64,000 nt of DNA from Stenotrophomonas maltophilia (GTDB lineage: Bacteria > Pseudomonadota > Gammaproteobacteria > Xanthomonadales > Xanthomonadaceae), in assembly GCF_025642255.1 (NCBI RefSeq), contig NZ_CP106759.1, positions 3,561,501 through 3,625,500 of the forward strand, read 5' to 3'. The notes under the pieces are model-generated. The model saw only the letters and a program-made list of their open reading frames with translations. It ran no database searches and was not told where the DNA came from. Numbering within the stretch: the first letter of the stretch is position 1; every line of letters begins with the position of its first letter. Below are positions 28,878 to 38,852 of the stretch, in pieces. The position numbers were made by a program, and so were the translations under genes.

Positions 28878-28921
28878 GTGCTGCTTTGTCCTGCCGGGGT
28901 AAAGCGGCATGGTCGAGCGCT

Positions 28922-29476
28922 GGAGGGAGAGGGGGCTGCATGCGAATGTCCCCCGGCGCCGGCCTACCGTCACCTCCTCCTTTACTTCGCACGCAGCCCC
29001 CTCTCCCTCCGCGTGTCAGGCCGCCACGCGCCTGTTGAAGTGGCTCTGTGGCTGGACCCTCCGCACGCCGAGCCGCTGCGCGAGTGGCAGGCGTTTGGAC
29101 AAAGTAAAGGAGGAGGCGACCGCCGCAGGCGGACGGCGGGGGACATTTGTCCAAGCGCCTGCCGCTCACGCAGAGGCCCGGACGCTCGCGATCACACATG
29201 CCGCAATCGCAGGATCGCGGGTGCGCAGGAGTGAGAGGAGGCTGCATGCGAATGTCCCCCGGCGCCGGCCTGCGGCCGTCACCTCCTCCTTTACTTCGCA
29301 TGCAGCCCCCTCTCCCTCCGCGTATCAGGCCTCCACGCGTCTGCTGAAGTGACTCTGCGGCTGGACCGTCCGCACGCCGAGCCGCTGCGTGGGTGGCAGG
29401 CGTTTGGACACAGTAAAGGAGGAGGCGACCGCCGCAGGCGGGCGACGGGGGACATGTGTCCAAATGCCTGCCACCC
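28922..29476. repeat. Two tandem units of paired long hairpins (A1-B1-A2-B2)
   Basis: Four long inverted repeats fill a gene-free stretch. A1: arms 28922-28946 and 28986-29010 (24 of 25 paired). B1: arms 29082-29103 and 29146-29167 (22 of 22, two wobble). A2: arms about 29231-29252 and 29295-29319 (imperfect outside the inner 13 bp). B2: arms 29391-29412 and 29455-29476 (22 of 22, one wobble). The unit recurs with a period near 306-309 bp. The loops of A and B are approximate reverse complements of each other, sharing TGTCCCCC...CCTCCTCCTTTAC. No frame inside has a credible start. I do not recognise the family; it is larger than the SMAG palindromes. Confidence 0.8.
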
Positions 29477-29530
29477 GCGCAGCGGCCCGGAAGCTCGCGA
29501 CCACAGTCACCGAAGCCACAGAAGCCACCA

Positions 29531-29557
29531 ACAAAAAACCCGGCTTTCGCCGGGCTT
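29531..29557 (-). terminator. Terminator after lpdA
   Basis: On the minus strand GCCCGGC GAAA GCCGGG is a GNRA-capped stem followed by TTTTTTGTT, 35 bp past the lpdA stop. Confidence 0.88.
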
Positions 29558-29566
29558 TCCGTTTCA

Positions 29567-29581
29567 CCGGGCATGGCCCGG
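29567..29581. repeat. REP-like palindrome
   Basis: CCGGGCATGGCCCGG, between the lpdA stop and its terminator, belongs to the same CCGGGC family as the repeats at 17855 and 38003. Confidence 0.55.
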
Positions 29582-29591
29582 CGCAAGCGCC

Positions 29592-31400
29592 TTACTTCTT
29601 CTTCGGCATGTACAGATCGGTGATCGTGCCGTCGTAGATTTCCGAAGCCATCGCCACCGATTCACTCAGCGTCGGATGGGCATGGATGGTGTGGCCGATG
29701 TCTTCGGCTTCCGCGCCCATCTCGATGGCCAGACCGATCTCGGCCAGCAGGTCACCGGCATGCACACCGACGATCGCGCCACCGATGATGCGGTGAGTCT
29801 CTTCATCGAAGATCAGCTTGGTGAAGCCCTCGGTACGACCGATGCCGATCGCGCGGCCACTGGCCGCCCACGGGAACTTGGCCACGCCGACCTTCAGGCC
29901 CTTGGCCTTGGCCTCGGTCTCGGTCACGCCCACCCAGGCGATCTCCGGATTGGTGTAGGCCACCGACGGAATCACGCGGGCCACCCACTCCTTCTTGTGG
30001 CCGGCCGCCACTTCAGCCGCCAGCTTGCCCTCGTGCGTGGCCTTGTGGGCCAGCATCGGGTTGCCGACGATGTCACCAATGGCGAAGATGTGCGGCACGT
30101 TGGTACGCATCTGCCGGTCAACCGGGATGAAGCCACGCTCGGTGACCTGCACGCCGGCCTTCTCGGCATCGATCTTCTTGCCATTCGGCGAACGACCCAC
30201 GGCGACCAGCACGCGGTCGAAGGTCCCCTGCGCCAGCGCCGGCGACTGCCCTTCCTCGGCCGCCTCGAAGGTCACGGTGATGCCCTTGGCATCGGCGGTG
30301 ACGCCCGACGCCTTGGTCTTCAGGTGAACGTCGATGCCCTGCTTCTTCAGGCGGTCGGCCAGCGGCTTGACCAGGTCCTTGTCGGCGCCCGGCATCAGCT
30401 GGTCCATGAATTCGACCACGGTGACCTTGCTGCCCAGCGCACCGTACACGGTCGCCATTTCCAGGCCGATGATGCCGCCACCGACAACCAGCAGCGAACC
30501 CGGCACTTCGGCCAGCTCCAGCGCGTCGGTGGAATCCATCACGCGCTTGTCGTCCCATGGGAAGTTCGGCAGCTTCACCGCCTGCGAACCGGCGGCGATG
30601 ATGCACTTCTGGAAGCGCAGCAGCTGCGTGCTGCCGTCAGCGGCGGTGATCTCCAGCTCGTTGGCCGACAGGAACCGGCCGACACCCTGCACGTTGCGCA
30701 CCTTGCGCTGCTTGGCCATGCCAGCCAGACCCTTGGTCAGCTGGTTGACGACCTTTTCCTTGTACTGGCGCAGCTTGTCCAGCGTGATCGTCGGCTTGCC
30801 GAACTCCACGCCGAAATCGCCGGCATGGGCGACTTCATCGATGACCGCCGCCGCATGCAGCAGTGCCTTGGACGGAATGCAGCCGACGTTGAGGCAGACG
30901 CCGCCGAGGCTGGCGTAGCGCTCGACCAGTACCGTATCCAGGCCGACATCGGCTGCGCGGAACGCGGCGGTGTAGCCGCCCGGGCCGGAGCCCAGCACGA
31001 CCATCTCGCATTCGATGTCGGCCGGCTTGCCGCTGGCCAGCGCCGGCTTCGGTGCGGCCGGTTCGGCCGGGGCACGATGCGACGGGGTGACCGGCGGCTT
31101 GCTGGCCGGGGCGGCGGCCGCCGGCGCAGGTGCGGACGCCTTGGCCGGGGCCTCGGCGGCTCCTTCGGTGTCCAGCAGGACCACCACGGCCCCCTCGGAC
31201 AGCGTATCGCCGAGCTTGACCTTCAGTTCCTTGACCACACCGGCGGCCGAGGACGGCACTTCCAGCGTGGCCTTGTCCGATTCCAGGGTCACCAGGCCCT
31301 GGTCCTTCTTCACCGTATCGCCGACGGCGACCAACACTTCGATCACCGGCACATCGCTGTAATCGCCGATGTCGGGAACCTTGACTTCAATCGTGGCCAT
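29592..31400 (-). CDS. lpdA: Dihydrolipoyl dehydrogenase (E3) with N-terminal lipoyl domain
   Basis: A 602-residue E3 that reoxidises dihydrolipoamide on the E2 core using FAD and NAD. Residues 1-75 are a lipoyl domain with the lipoylated Lys in LESDKATLEV. A long Ala/Pro linker follows, then the flavoprotein: FAD motif GSGPGGYTAAFRAADVG, redox disulfide GGVCLNVGCIPSK, NAD motif VVGGGIIGLEMATVYGALGS, and the catalytic His in HAHPTLSES. ATG 31400 has GAGGAAAA upstream; the open frame to 31445 is not conserved. The lipoyl domain is almost the same as those of the adjacent AceF, which points to pyruvate dehydrogenase rather than the 2-oxoglutarate complex. Confidence 0.97.
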   Translation of the reverse strand: MATIEVKVPDIGDYSDVPVIEVLVAVGDTVKKDQGLVTLESDKATLEVPSSAAGVVKELKVKLGDTLSEGAVVVLLDTEGAAEAPAKASAPAPAAAAPASKPPVTPSHRAPAEPAAPKPALASGKPADIECEMVVLGSGPGGYTAAFRAADVGLDTVLVERYASLGGVCLNVGCIPSKALLHAAAVIDEVAHAGDFGVEFGKPTITLDKLRQYKEKVVNQLTKGLAGMAKQRKVRNVQGVGRFLSANELEITAADGSTQLLRFQKCIIAAGSQAVKLPNFPWDDKRVMDSTDALELAEVPGSLLVVGGGIIGLEMATVYGALGSKVTVVEFMDQLMPGADKDLVKPLADRLKKQGIDVHLKTKASGVTADAKGITVTFEAAEEGQSPALAQGTFDRVLVAVGRSPNGKKIDAEKAGVQVTERGFIPVDRQMRTNVPHIFAIGDIVGNPMLAHKATHEGKLAAEVAAGHKKEWVARVIPSVAYTNPEIAWVGVTETEAKAKGLKVGVAKFPWAASGRAIGIGRTEGFTKLIFDEETHRIIGGAIVGVHAGDLLAEIGLAIEMGAEAEDIGHTIHAHPTLSESVAMASEIYDGTITDLYMPKKK

Positions 31401-31507
31401 GGTGGTTTTCCTCATGCCCGGCCGGGGTGGCCGGCGGGCTGTCACTGCGTTTCGTCAGGCGGCCGCGCCAAGGGCGACGGCCACACGGTGGGGGCGAAGC
31501 GGGTGCC

Positions 31508-33220
31508 TTACAGCAGCACGCGACGCATGTCGGCCAGTACCTGCGAGAGGTACGTGGTGAAGCGTGCGGCCAGGGCGCCATCGATGACGCGGTGGTCGTA
31601 GCTCAGCGACAGCGGCAGCAGCAGCTTCGGTGCGAATTCCTTGCCATTCCAGACCGGCTGGATGGAGGACTTGGACACGCCCAGGATGGCCACTTCCGGC
31701 GCATTGACGATCGGGGTGAACGCGGTGCCACCGATCCCGCCCAGCGAGCTGATCGAGAAGCAGCCGCCACTCATGTCGGCCGGGCCCAGCTTGCCGTCGC
31801 GCGCCTTCTTGGCCAGCTCGCCGGTTTCCTGCGCGATCTGCACCACGCCCTTCTTGTCGACGTCGCGGATCACCGGCACGACCAGGCCGTTCGGCGTATC
31901 GGCGGCGAACCCGATGTTGAAGTACTTCTTCAGGGTCAGGTTCTCGCCGCTGGCGTCCAGCGAGGCGTTGAACTCCGGGAACTTCTTCAGCGCCGCGGCG
32001 CTGGCCTTGATCAGGAAGGCGAGCATGGTCAGCTTGATGCCGGCCTTCTCGTTCTCCTTGTTCAGTGCCACGCGCAGTGCTTCCAGATCGGTGATGTCGG
32101 CCTGGTCGAACTGGGTGACGTGCGGAATCATCGCCCAGTTGCGGGCCAGGTTCGCGCCGGAGATCTTCTTGATGCGCGACAGCGGCTGCACTTCGGTCTC
32201 GCCGAACTTGCTGAAATCGACCTTCGGCCACGGCAGCAGGTTCAGCCCACCGCCTGCGGCGGCAGCGGTGCCGCCCGCGGCCGGAACGCCACCACTGAGC
32301 GCGGCCTTGACGAATTTCTGCACGTCACCCTTGGTGATGCGCCCGCCCTTCTCGGTACCGCTGATCTGCAGCAGGTCCACGCCCAGCTCGCGGGCGAACA
32401 CGCGCACCGCCGGGGTGGCATACGGCACCTTGGCCGGCAGCACGCCATCGGCGTTGAACTGTACGGGCGGGCTGGACGGAGCGCCGGCCGACGCGATCTC
32501 ACGAGCCGCCAGCTTGTCCGGCTGGGCGGGCACAGCGACCGGCTCGACCTGGGTGGCGGTCTCGGCAGCGGCCGGGGCCGCCGCAGCCGCTTCGCGGGTC
32601 GGCGCCGGCGCAGCAGCACCCTCGGCTTCGATGATGGCCACCACATTGCCCTGCGACAGGGTGTCCCCCACCTTGACCTTCAGTTCCTTGACCACACCGG
32701 CCACCGAGGACGGCACTTCCATGGTCGCCTTGTCGCTTTCCAGCGTGACCAGGCCCTGATCCTTCTTGACGGTGTCGCCCACGGCGACCAGCACTTCGAT
32801 GACCGGGATGTCGGTGTAATCGCCGATGTCCGGCACCCGGGCTTCAACCGCACCGCCACCGGCAGCCGGGGCGGCCGGCGCGGCAGCCGCCGGGGCCGGG
32901 GCGCTCTGGGTGGCAGCCGCCGGGGCAGCGGCCTTGGCCGGGGCCGGGGCCGGAGCGGCCGGCGCTGCGGCCTCGTCTGCCGCCACTTCGATCAGCGCCA
33001 CGACCTTGCCCTCGGACAGGGTGTCACCCACCTTGACCTTGATCTCCTTGACCACACCGGCCACCGAAGACGGCACTTCCATGGTCGCCTTGTCGCTTTC
33101 CAGCGTCACCAGGCCCTGGTCCTTCCTGACCGTATCGCCAACGGCGACAAGCACCTCGATTACCGGGATATCGCTGTAGTCACCGATATCGGGGACAAGT
33201 GCTTCCTTGATTTCGGCCAT
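31508..33220 (-). CDS. aceF: Pyruvate dehydrogenase E2, dihydrolipoyl acetyltransferase
   Basis: A 570-residue E2 core with two lipoyl domains (about 3-76 and 125-198, each with LESDKATMEV), Ala/Pro-rich linkers, a peripheral subunit-binding domain (ATPAVRVFARELGVDLLQISGTEKGGRITKGDV) and the catalytic acyltransferase domain ending SYDHRVIDGALAARFTTYL, with the active-site His and Asp. It transfers acetyl groups to CoA in the cytosolic complex. ATG 33220 has GGAG seven bases upstream. lpdA follows 107 bp downstream on the same strand; aceE is not in the window, so E1 is encoded elsewhere. Confidence 0.97.
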   Translation of the reverse strand: MAEIKEALVPDIGDYSDIPVIEVLVAVGDTVRKDQGLVTLESDKATMEVPSSVAGVVKEIKVKVGDTLSEGKVVALIEVAADEAAAPAAPAPAPAKAAAPAAATQSAPAPAAAAPAAPAAGGGAVEARVPDIGDYTDIPVIEVLVAVGDTVKKDQGLVTLESDKATMEVPSSVAGVVKELKVKVGDTLSQGNVVAIIEAEGAAAPAPTREAAAAAPAAAETATQVEPVAVPAQPDKLAAREIASAGAPSSPPVQFNADGVLPAKVPYATPAVRVFARELGVDLLQISGTEKGGRITKGDVQKFVKAALSGGVPAAGGTAAAAGGGLNLLPWPKVDFSKFGETEVQPLSRIKKISGANLARNWAMIPHVTQFDQADITDLEALRVALNKENEKAGIKLTMLAFLIKASAAALKKFPEFNASLDASGENLTLKKYFNIGFAADTPNGLVVPVIRDVDKKGVVQIAQETGELAKKARDGKLGPADMSGGCFSISSLGGIGGTAFTPIVNAPEVAILGVSKSSIQPVWNGKEFAPKLLLPLSLSYDHRVIDGALAARFTTYLSQVLADMRRVLL

Positions 33221-33387
33221 GGGGATAACTCCGGCAATCTGGTGTAGGGAAACGTCTATTGTGCGGCCAGCGGGGGCCAGCGCCAACCGTTACAGGTGTT
33301 TTCAGTACGCACGCAGCCGGGACACGCTGTTGCCCATGGGGCGCAGGCACCTCCAGTGGGTAGCGTATTGTCCGCACGATGTCCGCT

Positions 33388-33903
33388 TCATGTCGCCAGT
33401 GCATCGGCCACCGGCTGCCAGGCCTGACGCAGGCGCTGCAGCGACCAGGCCGCATTGGCCGGGCTGGTCGAGGGCAGCGCCAGCACACGCGGTGGCTCCC
33501 CCAGGACAGGCAGCACCCAGCGCTGGAATGCCTGCATCGACGCAGCACCATTGCAGCCGATCAGCTGCAGCTCAGGCAGCAGGGCGATCAGTTCCGGCAG
33601 CGCGTTGGCCACTTCCGTGCCACGCACGATGTCCGCATCCAGGCTGCCCCGGCGCTCGCATCGGCCGATCACATCCCACACCCCGACACCGGCGGCGTTC
33701 AGCGCGCGCATGCGTTGCGGATAGGGCAAACCGGCGTCAAAGCCGCAGATATCGGACATGAGCGGCCAGAAACGATTGCGTGGATGCGCGTAGTACTGGC
33801 CAGCGTGCAGCGACGCAGCACCCGGCATCGAACCAAGCAGCAACACGCGCGATCGCGTGTTCACCTGCGCGGGCAGGCCGGTGCAGAGCGTTGGCGCGCT
33901 CAC
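33388..33903 (-). CDS. DNA-deoxyinosine glycosylase (uracil-DNA glycosylase superfamily)
   Basis: A protein of about 171 residues from a GTG at 33903 (186 from an ATG at 33948). The UDG-fold motifs are RVLLLGSMPGAASLHAGQYYAHPRNRFWPLM (active-site loop) and LPSTSPANA (DNA-intercalation loop), which match the family-6 hypoxanthine-DNA glycosylases that excise deaminated adenine. The start is uncertain: the ATG has no ribosome site, whereas the GTG overlaps the stop of a 6-codon leader with a perfect GGAGG. It stands between aceF and the divergent ompW. Confidence 0.78.
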   Translation of the reverse strand: MSAPTLCTGLPAQVNTRSRVLLLGSMPGAASLHAGQYYAHPRNRFWPLMSDICGFDAGLPYPQRMRALNAAGVGVWDVIGRCERRGSLDADIVRGTEVANALPELIALLPELQLIGCNGAASMQAFQRWVLPVLGEPPRVLALPSTSPANAAWSLQRLRQAWQPVADALAT

Positions 33904-33920
33904 GGTTTGTGCAACTGCAT
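33900..33920 (-). CDS. Possible six-codon leader peptide before the glycosylase gene
   Basis: An ATG at 33920 has GGAGG at 33932-33928 with 7-bp spacing and encodes MQLHKP before a TGA that overlaps a GTG (GTGA) in the glycosylase frame. This could couple glycosylase translation to the leader. It may equally be chance; the full-length glycosylase frame reads through the same bases. Confidence 0.25.
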   Translation of the reverse strand: MQLHKP

Positions 33921-34090
33921 GAACATTCCTCCAGAGCAAAAACCCCATGAAAACAGGCTTTTCGAACTCATCGCTGAACAGAGCGAACTATTTTTTAACG
34001 CGCGTCGGATTCGATTCATGTTGAGGCGACTACGGTGTGCTCGCCCCGCAACCGGGGGCCCAAAAACAAGAAACATTAGGAGATACCCCC

Positions 34091-34726
34091 ATGCGCTCCA
34101 TCCGTATCCTGAGTCTCGCCCTGCTGACCTCGGCCGCCTTCGCGCCGGCCGCTTTCGCCCAGGACAGCAGCACCACCGACACCGCCTCGGGCAAGCATTT
34201 TGCCGTGGTTGGCGGCGTCACGCTGCTGCAGCCGAAGAATGATCCGATCACCGGCGTCAAGAAGCTCGATGGCGGCCCGGCGCCGACCGTCAGCTTCAGC
34301 TACTACGTCAACGACAACTGGGCCGTTGAGCTGTGGGGCGCTGCCGACAAGTTCGATCACCGCGTCAAGGGTCCGGGCAACACCCGCCTGGGCAGCGTCG
34401 AGCAGCAGCCGGTCGCGCTGAGCGGCCAGTACCACTTCGGCCAGGCCGACAACGTGTTCCGCCCGTTCGTGGGCGTGGGCTACTTCCAGTCGGCCTTCAG
34501 CAACGAATCGCTGGCTGACGGCAGCAGCTCCGACATCCGCCTGAAGGATGCCAAGGGCGTGATCGGCACCGTCGGCGTCGACATGAACATCAACTCCACC
34601 TGGTTCGCCCGTGCTGATGCCCGCTACATGCGCGCCCGCCCGGACGTGAAGGTTGGTGGCGAGAAGATCGGCGAAGCCAAGCTGGATCCGTGGACTGTCG
34701 GCGTGGGTATCGGCGCCCGCTTCTAA
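34091..34726 (+). CDS. ompW: OmpW family outer-membrane protein
   Basis: A 211-residue protein: signal peptide about 1-23 (ending AFAQDS), then an 8-strand barrel with GVTLLQPKNDP, NWAVELWGAADKF, FRPFVGVGYFQSAFSNE and the terminal WTVGVGIGARF. These match the OmpW family, which forms narrow hydrophobic channels and is often controlled by iron, oxygen or stress. ATG 34091 follows TTAGGAGATACCCCC, a good ribosome site. It is monocistronic, with a terminator 28 bp after the stop. Confidence 0.9.
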   Translation: MRSIRILSLALLTSAAFAPAAFAQDSSTTDTASGKHFAVVGGVTLLQPKNDPITGVKKLDGGPAPTVSFSYYVNDNWAVELWGAADKFDHRVKGPGNTRLGSVEQQPVALSGQYHFGQADNVFRPFVGVGYFQSAFSNESLADGSSSDIRLKDAKGVIGTVGVDMNINSTWFARADARYMRARPDVKVGGEKIGEAKLDPWTVGVGIGARF

Positions 34727-34753
34727 GCACCGTCTGCTTCACTGTCTGTACGC

Positions 34754-34784
34754 GACGGGCCCTTCGGGGCCCGTCGTCGTTTTC
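34754..34784 (+). terminator. Terminator after ompW
   Basis: GACGGGCCC and GGGCCCGTC form a 9-bp stem with a TTCG loop, followed by GTCGTTTT. Confidence 0.85.
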
Positions 34785-34884
34785 GTCACCCGCGTTCTGT
34801 GTAGAGTCGGGTCGTGCTCGACTGCTTTTTTCCGGACGTCGAGCAGGGCTTGACTCTGCAAAGGACGGAAGGCCGGTGATCGGG

Positions 34885-36372
34885 ATGGACAATGTCGACC
34901 TGCTGGTGATCGGAGGTGGCATCAACGGCGCCGGCATCGCACGCGACGCCGCAGGCCGCGGCCTGCGCGTGCTGCTCTGCGAGCAGCACGATCTTGCGTC
35001 ACATACCTCCAGCGCCAGCAGCAAGCTGGTCCATGGCGGGCTGCGCTACCTGGAACAGGGCGAGTTCGGCCTGGTGCGCAAGGCGCTGGGCGAACGCGAT
35101 GTACTCCGCAGGCAGGCGCCCTGCCTGGTCCGGCCGCTGCGCTTCGTGCTGCCCTGGGAACCCCACCTGCGGCCACGCTGGATGCTGCGGCTCGGCCTGT
35201 GGCTGTATGACCACCTCGGCCATCGCGGCGCAGCGTTTCCGGCTTCGCGCGCACTGCACCTGCCACACGACCCGTTGGGCACGTGGCTGTCGCCATCGTT
35301 GCACCAGGCCTTCAGCTATACCGACGCGCAGGTGGACGATGCACGCCTGGTATTGCTCAACGCGCTGGATGCCGCGCAACGCGGCGCGCGTGTACAGGTT
35401 CGCACCCGCTGCGTCGAACTGCACGGCGAGCAGGGCCACTGGCGGGCGGTACTGGTCGATGCAGCGGGACAGCAGCAGACGGTGCATGCACATGCCGTGG
35501 CCAACGCGGCCGGTCCCTGGGCCGGAGGCCTGCTGCAACGCATGCAGGCGCGCAGCGGCACACCGGCCCTGCGCCTGGTGCAGGGCAGCCACATCGTGCT
35601 GCGCCGGCCCTGGCCCGATGACAGCGCCTGCCTGCTGCAGCAGCCCGACGGACGGGTCGTATTCCTGCTGCCCTTCACCCACGACCACCTGCTGGTGGGT
35701 ACCACCGACACCGACTATCAGGGCGATCCGGCGCGCTGCCACGTGCTGCCTTCGGAAGTGACATACCTGTGCGAGGCGGCCAACCGCTATCTGCGCCAGC
35801 CGATCACGGCGACGGAGGTGGTCTGGCAGTTTGCCGGCGTGCGCCCGCTGCTGGCCGACCCGGATCCGCGCGCGGCACGACTCAGCCGCGACTATCGCCT
35901 GCAGTTGCAGGTGCAGGGCGCGCCCGCCGTGCACGTGCTGGGGGGGAAGCTGACCACCTACCGCGTTCTGGCCGAAGAAGCGCTGGATCTGCTGCGGCCC
36001 CACCTGCCGCAGATGGGGCCGGCATGGACGGCAGCCGGGACGCCGCTGCCGGGCAGCGACTGGGGCGATGCCGTGCAGGCACGCTCTCACCTGCGGAGAC
36101 TCGCACCGTGGTTGCCTGAGGACACTACGCGGCGCTGGGCCGAGGCCTATGGCAGCCGCAGCACCGAGCTGCTGCACGGGGTGCAGGGCATGGACGATCT
36201 CGGCGAACACTTCGGCGGTGGGCTGCACGCCCATGAGGTCGTGTTCCTGCGCGATCACGAATGGGCGCATACCGCCGAGGACATACTGTGGCGGCGGAGC
36301 AAGCTGGGACTGCGGCTGGACACCGCACAGGTGGCACGCCTGCAGGACTGGTTGGAGGAACAGCAGCACCAG

Positions 36373-36396
<24 letters not shown>
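34885..36396 (+). CDS. glpD: Aerobic glycerol-3-phosphate dehydrogenase
   Basis: A 503-residue FAD enzyme that oxidises glycerol-3-phosphate to dihydroxyacetone phosphate and passes electrons to quinone at the inner membrane. The N-terminal FAD motif is LVIGGGINGAGIARDAAGRG; SSKLVHGGLRYLEQGEF, VANAAGPWA and VLGGKLTTYR are family signatures. The start could be ATG 34885 or the GTG three codons earlier. The final codons (QAMPGRSR) come from a repeat palindrome that overlaps the stop. glpK follows 63 bp downstream; no glpF or glpR is nearby. Confidence 0.96.
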
Positions 36397-37959
<1,563 letters not shown>

Positions 37960-37964
37960 GGGCG

Positions 37965-38025
37965 GTAGCGCCGGGCCATGCCCGGCGAATCAATCCCCAA
38001 TCCGCCGGGCATGGCCCGGCGCTGC
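37965..38025. repeat. SMAG-type REP doublet
   Basis: GTAG at 37965 starts a palindrome (CGCCGGGCCATGCCCGGCG), and a second palindrome, CGCCGGGCATGGCCCGGCG, lies at 38003-38021 in inverted order, followed by CTGCC. The GTAG head and the inverted pairing match the SMAG repeats described for S. maltophilia. The doublet separates the convergent glpK and metQ. Confidence 0.75.
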
Positions 38026-38032
38026 CCCAACA

Positions 38033-38827
38033 TCAGAACGCCGGCAGCACGGCACCCTTGTACTTGGTCTCGATGAACGTCTTCACCTGTGCGCTGGTGA
38101 GCGCCTTGGCCAGCTTCTGCACGCGCGCGTCATCCTTGTTGTCGGGCCGGGCCACCAGGAAGTTCACGTACGGCGAGTCCTTGCTTTCGATCGCCAGCGC
38201 ATCCCGGGTCGGGTTCAGACCCGCATCCAATGCATAGTTGGTGTTGATCAGGGCCAGGTCCACCTGATCCAGTACGCGGGGCAGCATCGCCGAATCCAGC
38301 TCGCGGAACTTCAGCTGCTTCGGATTGGAGACGATGTCGCGCTGGGTTGCCAGCGCATTGGTCGGATCCTTCAGCTCGATCACACCGGCCTTGTGCAGCA
38401 GGATCAGCGCCCGGCTGTTGTTGCTCGGATCGTTCGGGATGACCACATCCGCGCCTTCGCGCAGTTCGGCCAGCGACTTGATCTTGCGCGAGTATGCGCC
38501 GAACGGCTCGATGTGCACGCCGATCACCGTCACCAGATCGGTCTTGCGGTCGCGGTTGTAGGCGTCCAGGTACGGCTCGGTCTGGAAGTAGTTCACGTCC
38601 ACCTGCTTCTGCACCAGCTGGTCGTTGGGCTGCACGTAGTCGTTGAACACGCGCACGTCCAGTTCCACGCCTTCCTGCTTGAGGATCGGCTTGACCACCT
38701 CGAGGATTTCGGCGTGCGGCACGGCCGTGGCGGCCACCACCAGCTTCTGCGAAGGCTCGCCGGACTTGCCGCAGGCGGTCAGGGCCAGCGCAGCGGCGAG
38801 CAGGGGCAGCAACAGGGTCTTCTTCAT
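38033..38827 (-). CDS. metQ: MetQ/NlpA family substrate-binding lipoprotein
   Basis: A 264-residue lipoprotein with lipobox LTAC (Cys at residue 19). The NlpA fold is seen in KLVVAATAVPHAEILEVVKPILKQEGVELDVRVFNDYVQPN, NYFQTEPYLDAYN, GADVVIPNDPSNNSRAL and the C-terminal FIETKYKGAVLPAF. It binds D- or L-methionine for the MetNI importer. No metN or metI is adjacent: downstream is convergent glpK and upstream is a WYL regulator 25 bp away on the same strand. Confidence 0.9.
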   Translation of the reverse strand: MKKTLLLPLLAAALALTACGKSGEPSQKLVVAATAVPHAEILEVVKPILKQEGVELDVRVFNDYVQPNDQLVQKQVDVNYFQTEPYLDAYNRDRKTDLVTVIGVHIEPFGAYSRKIKSLAELREGADVVIPNDPSNNSRALILLHKAGVIELKDPTNALATQRDIVSNPKQLKFRELDSAMLPRVLDQVDLALINTNYALDAGLNPTRDALAIESKDSPYVNFLVARPDNKDDARVQKLAKALTSAQVKTFIETKYKGAVLPAF

Positions 38828-38852
38828 GGGCGGAATGATTCTCGGGGGGAGG

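Noticed and set aside
28922-29476. CRISPR array
   Set aside because: The repeats are long inverted hairpins with a ~307-bp period, not short direct repeats with unique spacers, and no cas gene is near.
28795-29586. A 263-codon minus-strand frame across the hairpin block
   Set aside because: Its repeated peptide segments simply translate the inverted repeats; no ribosome site.
29349-31601. A 750-codon plus-strand frame
   Set aside because: Antisense to lpdA, starting inside the hairpin block.
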